Shown here: positions 7,434 to 16,056 of the stretch, in pieces
Numbering within the stretch: position 1 is the stretch's first letter
Layout of the letters: every line of letters starts with the position of its first letter
From: Chloroflexota bacterium
GTDB lineage: Bacteria; Chloroflexota; FW602-bin22; JACPRP01
NCBI GenBank assembly: GCA_016210495.1
Contig: JACQUC010000100.1
Coordinates: 1-64,000, forward strand
Direction: 5' to 3'
DNA: 64,000 nt
Made by a program: the position numbers and the translations under genes
The notes under the pieces: model-generated
The model's input: the letters and a program-made list of their open reading frames with translations, nothing else
What the model was told of the DNA's origin: nothing
Database searches by the model: none

Positions 7434-8735
7434 GTGAGGACACTTCGCCTGGCTAGCGGAACAAGAGTCTATTATGGCTGGATCATAGTCGCCGTTACGT
7501 TTGTAGTTCTTTTCGTGTCCAGCGGCGTGCAACACTCCTTCGGCGTGTTCTTCAAGCCGATGGTGAGCGAGTTCGGTTGGGATCGGGCCTCGATCTCGCT
7601 GGCTGTTTCCATCAACCAGATCGTCTTCGGCCTGGTGCAGCCTGTGATGGGCAAGCTGGTCGACCGGCACGGGGCGAAGATCGTGATTCTGGTGGGGCTG
7701 GTCTTGATGATGTCCGCCATAGTGGCTATGTCCACCACATCGGGACTGCTGCAGCTCTATCTGCTATACGGTTTGCTCTCCGCCGCCGGGATGGGCGCCA
7801 TGTCGACGGTGACGACCTCCACCCTGCTGGCCTCCTGGTTTACGCGCGGGCGTGGGCTCGTTCTTAGCATCTCCACGGCGGGAATTTCGGCGGGCCAGTT
7901 CGTGATCATCCCCACAGCGATGTACGTTATCCTTCTCGTTGGCTGGCGCCCCACGTACTTGCTGCTGGGCCTGGTGCTCGCGCTGTCGATGCCGATGGTT
8001 TTCTGGCTGATCAAGAACAAGCCGTCGGAGCTCGGTCTGCTGCCAGACGGAGATCGACTCCGAGACGCGGGACGGGACCGGCCACTTCCGATTCCTGGCG
8101 ACACGTCGGCACAAGAGAGACGAACACCCATCGCCAGGGCGATGAAGGACTTCTCGTTCTGGATGCTCGTGATAGAGTTCTTTGTTTGCGGCTTCACCGG
8201 GGCGATGATAGCGACGCACCTGGTGCCGACGGCTACCGACCGAGGCATTCCCGAGATATTCGCGGCCAACGCTCTGGGTCTGGCAGGAGGGTTTTCGGTG
8301 CTGGGCGTCCTGGTTACTGGCGCCATTTCTGACCGGGTCGGCCGCAAGAACCCGCTGGCGGCGATCTTCTTTGTCAGGGGCCTGGCGTTAGTCTACCTGC
8401 TGATACTCGACGATCCCGTGGGACTCACCTTCTTCGCCGCTTTCTACGGACTGGCGCGCATCGCGACGGTGCCGTTGACGTCGGCGCTCGCGGCGGAGAT
8501 CTTTGGGAAGGCATCTATGGGCACCATTTTCGGGGTAATCTACCTGAGCCATCAGGTCGGTGGGTCCATCGGCTCATATCTGGCAGGTCGCGTCTTCGAC
8601 GTAGCCGGCAGCTATACGTCGGCTTTCGTCGCGGCTATCATAGCCTGCTTTATCGCCACGGGAGCGAGTTTTCTGGTAAAAGAAAGCAGATCTGCGGCGT
8701 CTGAATTGGGCAAGGGCGCTATCGGAGCTGCATAA
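7434..8735 (+). CDS. MFS transporter, monocarboxylate/OFA-like
   Basis: A 433-residue membrane protein with twelve predicted hydrophobic segments. The start YYGWIIVAVTFVVLFVSSG and the segment GVFFKPMVSEFGWDRASIS are characteristic of oxalate/formate and monocarboxylate-type MFS porters. Motif-A-like GKLVDRHGAK lies between segments 2 and 3, and SDRVGRKNPL after segment 8. The start is GTG. It lies between hisH and hisA with short gaps on both sides and so is probably co-transcribed. It has no obvious role in histidine synthesis. The substrate is unknown; an organic anion is a reasonable guess. Confidence 0.85.
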   Translation: MRTLRLASGTRVYYGWIIVAVTFVVLFVSSGVQHSFGVFFKPMVSEFGWDRASISLAVSINQIVFGLVQPVMGKLVDRHGAKIVILVGLVLMMSAIVAMSTTSGLLQLYLLYGLLSAAGMGAMSTVTTSTLLASWFTRGRGLVLSISTAGISAGQFVIIPTAMYVILLVGWRPTYLLLGLVLALSMPMVFWLIKNKPSELGLLPDGDRLRDAGRDRPLPIPGDTSAQERRTPIARAMKDFSFWMLVIEFFVCGFTGAMIATHLVPTATDRGIPEIFAANALGLAGGFSVLGVLVTGAISDRVGRKNPLAAIFFVRGLALVYLLILDDPVGLTFFAAFYGLARIATVPLTSALAAEIFGKASMGTIFGVIYLSHQVGGSIGSYLAGRVFDVAGSYTSAFVAAIIACFIATGASFLVKESRSAASELGKGAIGAA

Positions 8736-8759
8736 CACATCTCTCAGGGGTGACCTGAA

Positions 8760-9476
8760 ATGCTGGTAATACCTGCTATCGACATCAAGGACGGAAAGTG
8801 TGTTCGGCTCTACCAGGGCGACTACGAGCGCGTGACCGTGTTCGGCGAAGACCCTGTGGAGATGGCGCTGAGATGGCAGCGCCAGGGTGCCAAGTTCTTG
8901 CACCTGGTCGACCTGGATGGAGCCGCGGCCGGCAGGCCGTGCAATCTGGATGTGGTCGAGCAAATCGTGGCCGCGGTGGACGCGCCCGTCGAGGTCGGCG
9001 GTGGCATCCGGGACTTGCCCACCATTGGGCTATTGCTGCAGGCGCAAGTGCACCGGGTAGTGCTGGGCACCGCGGCGGTAGAAAACCAGCAGTTGGTGAA
9101 GGAAGCGTGTGCAAGATGGGGTGAGCAGATCGTCGTGGGTATCGACGCGCGCGGGGGAAAAGTGGCTACGCGCGGGTGGAAAGAGACCGTGGATGTGACG
9201 GCGCTGGAGCTTGCCAGGGAGATGGTCGGGCTCGGCGTGGCGCGGTTTGTCTACACGGACATCTCACGGGATGGCACGCTGACGGAGCCCAATTACGAAG
9301 CCATCCTGGAGTTCGTTCGTGCAGCCGGCGTGCCGGTCATCGCCTCCGGTGGCGTTTCCACCGAGGCGCAGATCGAGCGGCTGCGAGACCTGGGTGTCGA
9401 GGGGGTCATAGTGGGCAAGGCGCTTTACACAGGCGACGTCGATCTGGCGAGCGCCAACCGGGTTGCGGAGGGCTGA
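8760..9476 (+). CDS. hisA: phosphoribosylformimino-5-aminoimidazole carboxamide ribotide isomerase HisA
   Basis: A 238-residue (beta-alpha)8 barrel that catalyses the Amadori isomerisation of ProFAR to PRFAR. The first catalytic Asp is D8 in IPAIDIKDGKCVRL, and the second is in YTDISRDGTL. The phosphate-binding loops VEVGGGIRD and VIASGGVS are both present. It is normal in length for the family and is preceded by a GGGGTGA site. It sits 25 bases after the MFS stop and 9 bases before hisF. Confidence 0.95.
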   Translation: MLVIPAIDIKDGKCVRLYQGDYERVTVFGEDPVEMALRWQRQGAKFLHLVDLDGAAAGRPCNLDVVEQIVAAVDAPVEVGGGIRDLPTIGLLLQAQVHRVVLGTAAVENQQLVKEACARWGEQIVVGIDARGGKVATRGWKETVDVTALELAREMVGLGVARFVYTDISRDGTLTEPNYEAILEFVRAAGVPVIASGGVSTEAQIERLRDLGVEGVIVGKALYTGDVDLASANRVAEG

Positions 9477-9485
9477 GGAATACCG

Positions 9486-10271
9486 ATGTTGACGAGACGT
9501 ATCATACCTTGTCTGGACGTGACCGGTGGCCGGGTGGTGAAGGGAACGCGCTTCGTGAACCTGCGCGATGCCGGGGATCCCGTCGAGCTGGCGGCTTTCT
9601 ATGACCTAGAAGGTGCCGACGAACTGGTGTTCCTCGATATCACCGCCAGCTCGGACGACCGGCAGACGATGGTTGATGTGGTCGCGCGCACGGCCGAGCA
9701 GGTATTCATTCCGCTTACCGTCGGGGGTGGTATTCGCAACATCGACGACGTGCGGCGGATGCTCCAGGCGGGAGCGGACAAGGTGTCGATGAACTCGGCC
9801 GCGGTCAGCGATCCCAGCTTGATCACGCGCGGCGCCGAAAAATTCGGCAGCCAGTGCATCGTCCTGGCCATCGACGCGAAGGGTGTGGGCGAGTCGCGCA
9901 GCCGTGAAGTGCCGGACTTCGAACGTTGGGAGGTATACACGCACGGCGGCAGAAAGCCAACCGGGATCGACGCGGTCGAATGGGCGGTGCAGGCCGTCGA
10001 TCTCGGCGCCGGCGAGATACTGTTAACTTCGATGGATGCGGACGGCACGCAAAACGGCTACGATTTGGGTCTGACGGCGGCCGTTTCCGGCGCCGTTTCC
10101 GTGCCGGTGATAGCCTCTGGCGGCGCGGGAGCGCTTTCTCATCTCTACGACGCTCTAACGGCAGGGCGGGCGGACGCGGCGCTGGTGGCCTCGATATTCC
10201 ACTATGGTACTCACACGATCCGCGAAGCCAAGGAATATCTGTCCAGCCGTGGCATCCCCGTGCGACTGTAA
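9486..10271 (+). CDS. hisF: imidazole glycerol phosphate synthase, cyclase subunit HisF
   Basis: A 261-residue (beta-alpha)8 barrel and partner of HisH. The two catalytic aspartates sit at the standard positions: D11 in [10 protein letters not shown] and D130 in VLAIDAKG. The loops LTVGGGIRN and VIASGGAGA bind the two phosphates of PRFAR. The start has GAGGAA upstream. It is the last gene of the his cluster; a GC-rich hairpin follows the stop by two bases. Confidence 0.96.
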   Translation: MLTRRIIPCLDVTGGRVVKGTRFVNLRDAGDPVELAAFYDLEGADELVFLDITASSDDRQTMVDVVARTAEQVFIPLTVGGGIRNIDDVRRMLQAGADKVSMNSAAVSDPSLITRGAEKFGSQCIVLAIDAKGVGESRSREVPDFERWEVYTHGGRKPTGIDAVEWAVQAVDLGAGEILLTSMDADGTQNGYDLGLTAAVSGAVSVPVIASGGAGALSHLYDALTAGRADAALVASIFHYGTHTIREAKEYLSSRGIPVRL

Positions 10272-10470
10272 CCGCTCCGCCGCGCGGAGCGCATGCCTGT
10301 TCTTGCGCCGAGGCGCTCAGACAATGGTGCGTGCGTGCTGTGGCGAGAACGTCTTCGCGCTGGCCCGGTACAACAAGGGCCCGCGCACCTTGAAAGGTGC
10401 GGCTACGGAAGGTCCGGCCACCCGCCGTCTTCCAATTCTCCACGTTTCTCCGTGTCTCCGTGGTGAACAG
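10272..10470. other. intergenic region between hisF and the penicillin-binding protein
   Basis: About 200 bases separate two convergent genes. They hold three structures: a perfect 8-bp stem CGCTCCGC/GCGGAGCG (10273-10291), a second stem CGCACCTT/AAGGTGCG near 10383-10400, and a tandem CTCCGTGTCTCCGTGG motif near 10450-10465. No gene is supported. Confidence 0.5.
10273..10291 (+). terminator. hisF: GC-rich hairpin after hisF
   Basis: CGCTCCGC and GCGGAGCG form an 8-bp perfect stem with a 3-base loop, starting two bases after the hisF stop. No T-run follows, so efficient Rho-independent termination is uncertain. Confidence 0.4.
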
Positions 10471-13095
10471 TCACCTCTTCCGTATCGCCAGGTACACAAT
10501 CGTGCCTTTTGGAACAACCCACCCTGCACCAGGGGTCTGGCTGAGCACCTGCCCGGGCTGGACGCGGGCGAGAATCTCGGGTGGGACATCCCCGGGGCCC
10601 TGATAATTGGGGTATGTGTTGACGAGTAATGCCGCGTCGATGAGCTTCCTGGCGTCCTCTTCGGCCAGACCGACTACGTTGGGCACGATGGCCATTCGGC
10701 TGTCGGACGAGGGCTTGGTGGCAACTGGGGCGACGGGTGTCGCGGTTGCCGTGGTGGTCGGGAGTGGCGTCGGAGTAGACTGTGGCAACGGCGTTCGCGT
10801 CGGCGTCGGCGTTGGGGTGGGCGTTGGCGGCGGCTCTGCCATCAACGTGAGGAACGGTGAGGTGAAGGTTATCGTTTCGCCAGGCTGTCCGGTGTAAACC
10901 GCCTCGCCCTCGTAGTTCCTGTAGGTGAGAGTCACGCCGAAAGTGCTGGTGATGGGGGTGAGTCCTGGAGTGGCGATGTCCCTGTAGCGGGTCCGTGGCG
11001 TCATTCCGTCGATGAACCAGTCCACAACGGTCACGTAGTTGGTGGCTGTGATCGTCGTCGAGGCGTAGGCCGCCGACATCGTGAGGCCCGATGGTCGGTC
11101 GAAGAGGGCCATTGGCTTGCCCCGATGCGCTTCTTCCATAAAGTTGTGCCAGATTTGCCCCGCGCCGGAAACGCCGAATATGTCGCGCATAGGCGTGTTG
11201 TCGGCGTTACCGACCCATACGCCTGTGACCAAGTCGGGCGTGTAGCCGATGGTCCACGAATCGCGGTTGTCGTCGGTGGTGCCAGTCTTGGCCGCCGCCG
11301 GCCGGGAGAGCTTGAGCGCGCTGTTGCGGCCGTAGGTAGGCGCGCGAGCCGCATCGTCCGAAAGCACATCGCTGACGAGCCAGGCCAACTGCTGGCCCAT
11401 AATCTGCTTGCCGGCGGGCGCCTGGTACTCCTCCAGCAGCCTACCCTCGGCGTCGGTGATCTTGAGTATCGCCACTGGCTCGTAGTCTCGATAGCCAGGC
11501 TTGCGGTCGCTTTCCGAGACCTGTTTGCCGACCTGAATGCCCCGGTTGGCGAAAGCCGTGTACGCGAAGGTGAGATCAAGCAGCTTTACCTCGCCGCCAC
11601 CTAAAGTGACCGACAGACCATACCGTTTGGGATCGTCCAGGCTCGTGATGCCTGCCTGGTGAAGGACGTTGAGCAGCTTGTCAACGCCTACCAGGTCAAG
11701 CAGCAGGACGGCCGGTATGTTCAGAGACGATGCCAGCGCCTGGCGTAGCGTCACGGGGCCGCGGAACCTACCGTCGTGGTTCCTAGGACGGTACCTTTGC
11801 TGGCCAGTACCTCCCGCGAACTCCAAGGGCTGGTCGACTACCATAGTGCCGGGGGACATGCCTCGGGCAAATGCCAGCGCGTAAGTGAAAGGCTTGAGTG
11901 CGGAGCCCGGCTGGCGCTCGGCGGTGGCCATATTCACCTGTCCGGCTATGGTCGAATCGAAATAGTCGACGCTTCCCAGCATGGCCAGTAACTCCCCCGT
12001 CTTAGGATCGATGGCCACGAGGGAGGCGTTATTTGCGTTCTGGGCTTTGATGCGGGAGATGTGCTCTCGAACCGTCTTCTCGGCTAATAGATTCAGGCCG
12101 TGGTCGAGGGTGGTGTACACGCGCAGACCACCGTAGTAGATTTTCTCCCGGCCATACTTCTTTTCCAAGAGGTCGCGCACGTACATAACGAAGTGCGGGG
12201 CCTTGATGTCGAAATGCTGGGCCACGAACTTGAGGGGCTGGGCCTTCGCAGCCTCGGCCTGAGCTGCACTGATGTACTCGTTATGGAGCATTAGATCAAG
12301 CACCTGCGCCTGCCGCTGTTTGGCCAAGCTCAGGTTCAACAGCGGGTTGTACTCACCCGGTTTCTGGGGCAATCCGGCCAGCATAGCGGATTCGGCCAGA
12401 TTCAGCTCCTTTGCGGTTTTGCCAAAGTACGCCTGTGCTGCCGATTCCACGCCGTATGCGAGGTTACCGTAGTTGATCTCGTTGAGATACCACTGGAGAA
12501 TCTGCTCCTTCGTGTATTCTTGGGACAGCTTGTAGGCCATAATGATCTCTTTCAGCTTGCGCTCGTAGCTTCTCTCGAAGCGCTCACTCGGGTCCATCAG
12601 CACGTTCCGAATGAGCTGCTGGGTGATAGTGCTCCCTCCCGACACGATCTCCTGTCCTTGGTAATTCTGGTATAAGGCACGAGCTATCGCTTTCAGATCG
12701 AAGCCCGGGTTCAGAAAGAAGTTGGCATCTTCCGTCGCAACCGTCGCGGCGATCAGGTAATACGGCATCTCGCTCAGGGGAACGACCTGGCGTCGACCTC
12801 CATTCGGGTCCCAAAGCTCGTACAGCAGCTCGCCATGTCGATCGTAAATCATCGTAGACTGGAATATATCCCGCTTCACCACAGCGTCGGGAGAGGGGAG
12901 CGTCTCCGAGTAGTAGCTGACGAACGCGTAGGCTGAGCCGGCGACGGTAGACAGAATCAAAACGAAGAGCAAAAGCAGCGCGCAAAAGGAATAGAGCAGC
13001 TTCTTGCCAGGAGCTCGACCTTGTTTCCGACGCGCTTTCCGGTACAGGCGCACGACGGGGCCGCCATTGCGGTCGCCATTATCCCTGCTTCCCAT
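10471..13095 (-). CDS. class A penicillin-binding protein with C-terminal PASTA domain
   Basis: An 874-residue bifunctional peptidoglycan synthase. After a basic N-terminus there is one membrane anchor (about 33-58). The GT51 glycosyltransferase domain follows, with the catalytic Glu at about 122 in TVATEDANFF and GGSTITQQLIRN near 153-164. The transpeptidase domain has S398-x-x-K401 (GSALKPF), S457-L-N459 and K603-T-G. A Pro-Thr repeat linker (PTPTPTPTPTRTP) of roughly 50 residues leads to a C-terminal PASTA domain (about 812-872), which usually binds muropeptide or beta-lactam. It acts outside the cytoplasmic membrane. It is transcribed away from htrA, with a dispersed repeat in between. 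Confidence 0.93.
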   Translation of the reverse strand: MGSRDNGDRNGGPVVRLYRKARRKQGRAPGKKLLYSFCALLLLFVLILSTVAGSAYAFVSYYSETLPSPDAVVKRDIFQSTMIYDRHGELLYELWDPNGGRRQVVPLSEMPYYLIAATVATEDANFFLNPGFDLKAIARALYQNYQGQEIVSGGSTITQQLIRNVLMDPSERFERSYERKLKEIIMAYKLSQEYTKEQILQWYLNEINYGNLAYGVESAAQAYFGKTAKELNLAESAMLAGLPQKPGEYNPLLNLSLAKQRQAQVLDLMLHNEYISAAQAEAAKAQPLKFVAQHFDIKAPHFVMYVRDLLEKKYGREKIYYGGLRVYTTLDHGLNLLAEKTVREHISRIKAQNANNASLVAIDPKTGELLAMLGSVDYFDSTIAGQVNMATAERQPGSALKPFTYALAFARGMSPGTMVVDQPLEFAGGTGQQRYRPRNHDGRFRGPVTLRQALASSLNIPAVLLLDLVGVDKLLNVLHQAGITSLDDPKRYGLSVTLGGGEVKLLDLTFAYTAFANRGIQVGKQVSESDRKPGYRDYEPVAILKITDAEGRLLEEYQAPAGKQIMGQQLAWLVSDVLSDDAARAPTYGRNSALKLSRPAAAKTGTTDDNRDSWTIGYTPDLVTGVWVGNADNTPMRDIFGVSGAGQIWHNFMEEAHRGKPMALFDRPSGLTMSAAYASTTITATNYVTVVDWFIDGMTPRTRYRDIATPGLTPITSTFGVTLTYRNYEGEAVYTGQPGETITFTSPFLTLMAEPPPTPTPTPTPTRTPLPQSTPTPLPTTTATATPVAPVATKPSSDSRMAIVPNVVGLAEEDARKLIDAALLVNTYPNYQGPGDVPPEILARVQPGQVLSQTPGAGWVVPKGTIVYLAIRKR

Positions 13096-13120
13096 CCAGT
13101 TCCAGCACCAGCCTTGAATT

Positions 13121-13184
13121 CAGTTCTTGGTGCGAATTGGCTGCGACTCCTCGCCCCTACGCTGTTCCATTTCGCACCAGAAAC
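13121..13184. repeat. dispersed palindromic repeat, copy 1
   Basis: The ends are CAGTTCTTGGTGCGAA (13121-13136) and TTTCGCACCAGAAAC (13170-13184), which are near-inverted. The core CTCGCCCCTACGCT lies at 13150-13163. The same ends and core recur near 28344-28415 and 31468-31500. It fills the gap between the htrA stop and the PBP start. Confidence 0.65.
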
Positions 13185-13204
13185 GAAATTAGGGATCAAT
13201 ACAG

Positions 13205-14386
13205 CTATTGTGGCATCTGTTCCAGGGTGATGTTGACGACGATTTGATTGCCGTCGCGGATTACAGTCAGCGGCACAACCTCGCCGATCGAGCGCTTGGA
13301 AAGAGCCTTCAACAGCGATGCATCGTCGTCGATCTGCTCATCGTCGAAACGAGTAATCATGTCCAGGCGTCGCAGACCTACTCGCGCCGCTGGCGAATCC
13401 CGCTGGACCTGAGTGACTATCACGCCACTGGAAACAGGCAGGCTGTTTCGAGCCGCGATGCTTGGCGTGATCGATAGCATGCTGATGCCGAGCCAGGGAC
13501 GGACAACGCGGCCCTGCGTGATAAGCTGCTGAGCAATTGGTCGAGCGGAGTTGATGGCGATGGCGAAACCGATACCCCCTCCCGGAGCATTGGCTATGGC
13601 AGTGTTCACCCCCACGATCTGGCCGCTCAGATTCACCAGCGGGCCCCCGCTGTTGCCAGGATTGATGGCCGCGTCGGTTTGGATAAGATCGTAGAGAATC
13701 GCGCCATTGGGCTCACGAATGGTGCGGCCTAGCGCGCCCACGATGCCAGAAGTGACCGTGGGCCCGCCCCGAAGAGCCAGAGCATTGCCGATGGCCACGA
13801 CCGGCTCCCCTATCTGCAGAACGTCGGAGTCGCCGAGCTCTGCCGTGGGAAAGTCACGGCCTTCAATCTTGACGACGGCCAGGTCCGTGCGGGGATCCGC
13901 GCCCAACACAGCGCCGTCGAAGATACGCCCGTCGGGCAAAGTGACCTTCAGGCCCTGGGCCTCTTCCACCACGTGGTTATTGGTCAGAATGTAGCCAGAC
14001 TTATCGAAGATCACGCCCGAACCAGCGCCAGACTCCTCCGGAACCGGACGCAGATTGAAGTCGAATCCAATCTGCTGAGTGCTGATGTTCACCACAGCGG
14101 GACGCACGATCTGGGCGACGCGCACAATAGGGTGGGCACTTTGATCTATCTGCGGAGCAGGTCGGGCCGGTGTCGTCAGCGACGGCAATGGTGGCGACGG
14201 TGACGACTCTGTCTTAGAGCTTTGCGTGCTGATGTTTCGCACGGGTGTGTTCTGAACGACTGGTGTGCTCTCTGTGGCGAAGTTCGTTCCGGCAGCGCTT
14301 CCCAAACAAGCGATGGCGGGAAAAGCCAGCACGGCCAACAGCAGTATCAAGAGCGCTCGAACTCGGTTTTGCGCCTTAGCATTCAT
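13205..14386 (-). CDS. HtrA/DegP-like serine protease with PDZ domain
   Basis: A 393-residue envelope protease. A signal peptide ends in FPAIAC, giving a probable lipid-modified Cys27, followed by a Ser/Pro/Thr-rich spacer to about residue 85. The trypsin-like triad is clear: His138 in LTNNHVV, Asp168 in DPRTDLAVV and Ser246 in INPGNSGGPLVN. A single PDZ domain occupies the last ~90 residues. It would degrade or refold damaged exported proteins. GGGGGGAAA precedes the ATG, and a TATAAT box lies at 14440-14445 on the minus strand. The gene symbol is left open because HtrA, DegP and DegQ cannot be separated here. Confidence 0.92.
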   Translation of the reverse strand: MNAKAQNRVRALLILLLAVLAFPAIACLGSAAGTNFATESTPVVQNTPVRNISTQSSKTESSPSPPLPSLTTPARPAPQIDQSAHPIVRVAQIVRPAVVNISTQQIGFDFNLRPVPEESGAGSGVIFDKSGYILTNNHVVEEAQGLKVTLPDGRIFDGAVLGADPRTDLAVVKIEGRDFPTAELGDSDVLQIGEPVVAIGNALALRGGPTVTSGIVGALGRTIREPNGAILYDLIQTDAAINPGNSGGPLVNLSGQIVGVNTAIANAPGGGIGFAIAINSARPIAQQLITQGRVVRPWLGISMLSITPSIAARNSLPVSSGVIVTQVQRDSPAARVGLRRLDMITRFDDEQIDDDASLLKALSKRSIGEVVPLTVIRDGNQIVVNITLEQMPQ

Positions 14387-14445
14387 AGCTTTCCCCCCAA
14401 TTCCTATCGAGCGACCAGTTCCTCTTCATTCTGACGCTAATTATA

Positions 14446-14757
14446 TCACATCAGCCCACGGCATAAGGGGACCGCCGTGTGCCACCCGGCCAGATGCGTC
14501 AAACTTACAAGCGAGCCCACGGAAACGGAAATAGAAGGCAAGGGGGATGGGCTTCTTGGAGGTGCAATATGCAACTCTGCCGGGCCGGCGCGGCTATTTC
14601 GCGCCAAGATCAAGCTAGATATGTAGTCATCCGGAGGCACCACAAATGCCAGGCCAAACAGGAAGAGTGCGATAAGCAGCAATACAATCAGTATCGCCAT
14701 TAGCGCCGCGAAGGCTACGCTGTCATTGCCTGTGGCGATTGGCTCAGGTTGTCTCAT
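14446..14757 (-). CDS. small single-span membrane protein
   Basis: A 103-residue protein starting at an ATG with a strong GGAGGAGC site eight bases upstream; the longer frame to 15222 is not needed. A hydrophobic helix, AALMAILIVLLLIALFLFGL, lies at about 17-36. A Pro/Ser-rich tail follows. There is no recognisable family. It lies 77 bases after another small one-span protein on the same strand, upstream of htrA, and the two may form a unit. Confidence 0.55.
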   Translation of the reverse strand: MRQPEPIATGNDSVAFAALMAILIVLLLIALFLFGLAFVVPPDDYISSLILARNSRAGPAELHIAPPRSPSPLPSISVSVGSLVSLTHLAGWHTAVPLCRGLM

Positions 14758-14834
14758 CGCAGCTCCTCCTAGCCCTGCTGCACGCCGATGTCCCTCGATC
14801 CGCGCACTCCCGTGCTGGAGTGCCACCGAGCGGC

Positions 14835-15005
14835 CTATAGTCGCGGGGGAGGCGCAGTTGGAGGAAAGAACCAGTTGCCACCGAAAAGGATGACTGCCAC
14901 TAGTATCATGACTAGCAGTATCGCCGCGACAAAGATCGCAGATTCGTTGACGTCGGTACCCAGATCCTCGAACTTGCGCCTGGAACTGGCATTCGGCGAA
15001 CTCAT
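14835..15005 (-). CDS. small single-span membrane protein
   Basis: A 56-residue protein. A short charged N-terminus (MSSPNASSRRKFEDLG) leads into one hydrophobic helix, FVAAILLVMILVAVILFGG, and a short Pro-rich end. The start ATG has only a weak GGTGCAGG upstream, so an alternative GTG a few codons later is possible. The arrangement is like that of the next gene downstream. No family is recognised. Confidence 0.5.
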   Translation of the reverse strand: MSSPNASSRRKFEDLGTDVNESAIFVAAILLVMILVAVILFGGNWFFPPTAPPPRL

Positions 15006-15181
15006 CCTGCACCCCGACCCACAATCGTTCCACAAAGTATGCCGCTGACCGGTCGCTAGCCGCGAGCAGTCGGCGCACATACATCTTCTGACCGAAAAGA
15101 AGTGCAATTACTGTGCCATGCGCGTTGGGTTGCTTGAGGCCCGATTCTTGCACTGATCGAAAGCGCAGTCGTGATCGTAGT

Positions 15182-15210
15182 TTGACTTTGTACCTGGTTC
15201 GTGATATATT
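15182..15210 (+). promoter_or_regulatory. infC: promoter for infC
   Basis: TTGACT at 15182-15187 and TATATT at 15205-15210 are exactly 17 bases apart. Transcription would start near 15217, giving a leader of about 32 bases before the infC start. Confidence 0.75.
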
Positions 15211-15248
15211 TTTGGCAAACAAGCCTAGGATTGTGAGGTGGTGTCTAC

Positions 15249-15824
15249 ATAAGCAAGGAATTCAGATTAAACGAGAAGATCAGAGCACGTGAGGTGCGCC
15301 TGATCGGAGTGTCTGGCGAGCAACTCGGCGTTGTGACGCTGCATGAGGCCCTGACCAGGGCCAGGGAGCAGAACCTCGATCTGGTTGAGGTGGCGCCCAT
15401 GGCCGTGCCGCCGGTGTGCCGTATTATGGACTACGGGAAGTTCCGGTACGAGCAGACGAAGCGGGAACGGGAGGCCAGGAAGCAGCAGAAAGTAACTCTT
15501 CTCAAAGAGGTGCGCCTGACGCCCAAGATCGACGAGCACGATCTGGCCTTCAAGACGAGGACTGTGCAGCGCTTCTTGGAGGCAGGAGACAAGGTTAAGG
15601 TCACGGTGCGATTCAAAGGACGGGAGCTCGCGCATCCACAGATTGGCCGGCAGGTATTGGAAAGCGTCGTGGACAAGCTGAAGGAAACCGGCAATGTCGA
15701 GCGAGCACCGCTAATGGAGGGTCGCAGCATGAGCATGATCGTGGCTCCACTACACGGCCACAAGGCTGCTGAGAAGCCGGCACGAGCCGAGGTGCCATTG
15801 AAGGCAGGAGTCGCGCAGCAGTAG
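15249..15824 (+). CDS. infC: translation initiation factor IF-3, apparent ATA start
   Basis: IF-3 binds the 30S subunit and checks start-codon/initiator-tRNA pairing. The conserved N-terminal segment SKEFRLNEKIRAREVRLIG is encoded upstream of the first ATG/GTG/TTG in this frame. An in-frame TGA sits only four codons before it. The only plausible initiator preserving the conserved residues is ATA at 15249-15251, with GAGGTG eight bases upstream. GTG at 15294 would delete 15 conserved residues. This gives 191 residues with both IF-3 domains (DYGKFRYEQTKRERE is the linker region). Non-AUG starts in infC underlie autoregulation in E. coli (AUU); ATA here suggests the same logic. No rpmI/rplT genes follow. 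Confidence 0.9.
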   Translation: MSKEFRLNEKIRAREVRLIGVSGEQLGVVTLHEALTRAREQNLDLVEVAPMAVPPVCRIMDYGKFRYEQTKREREARKQQKVTLLKEVRLTPKIDEHDLAFKTRTVQRFLEAGDKVKVTVRFKGRELAHPQIGRQVLESVVDKLKETGNVERAPLMEGRSMSMIVAPLHGHKAAEKPARAEVPLKAGVAQQ

Positions 15825-15942
15825 GGCTTTCGACCCGACCTATCTCGCCGGACGGGAGGTTGCCCACCGACACGTGGGCGAAATACCGAGTCGCCTTGGG
15901 CTCCGTGAAAAGGGCTCGCGGCGGTTCATATAGGTGTTTGTG

Positions 15943-16056
15943 TTGAAAACCCGGCTCCGTCTCGATGAATTGCTCAGGGAGCGCAAAAAGTCGAGGCGTT
16001 TGTTGTCTTTTCAGGCGGTAACAGCTAGTGAGATCAGTTTCAGCTATATTGTTTGA
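15943..16056 (+). pseudogene. possible truncated XRE-type HTH fragment
   Basis: From TTG 15943 a 37-residue frame reads LKTRLRLDELLRERKKSRRL and then SFQAVTASEIS. This resembles the first helices of XRE/Cro-type regulators but stops at TGA inside the next gene. There is no ribosome binding site. It may be a truncated regulator or chance similarity. Confidence 0.2.

Noticed and set aside
10760..10830. Tandem GGCGTCGGCGTTGG-like repeats as a microsatellite or CRISPR-like array
   Set aside because: They encode the Thr-Pro linker of the PBP in frame, so the repetition is explained by the protein.
11125..11604. Long frames opposite the PBP gene and similar shadows opposite other large genes
   Set aside because: High-GC third-position bias creates open antisense frames; none has a family match or RBS.
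13096..13204. A coding gene between htrA and the PBP
   Set aside because: The stretch is occupied by the dispersed repeat; frames are short and unsupported.
15006..15222. Long N-terminal extension of the small membrane-protein frame (to 15222)
   Set aside because: It crosses the infC promoter and a second small gene in another frame; the downstream ATG at 14757 has a strong RBS.
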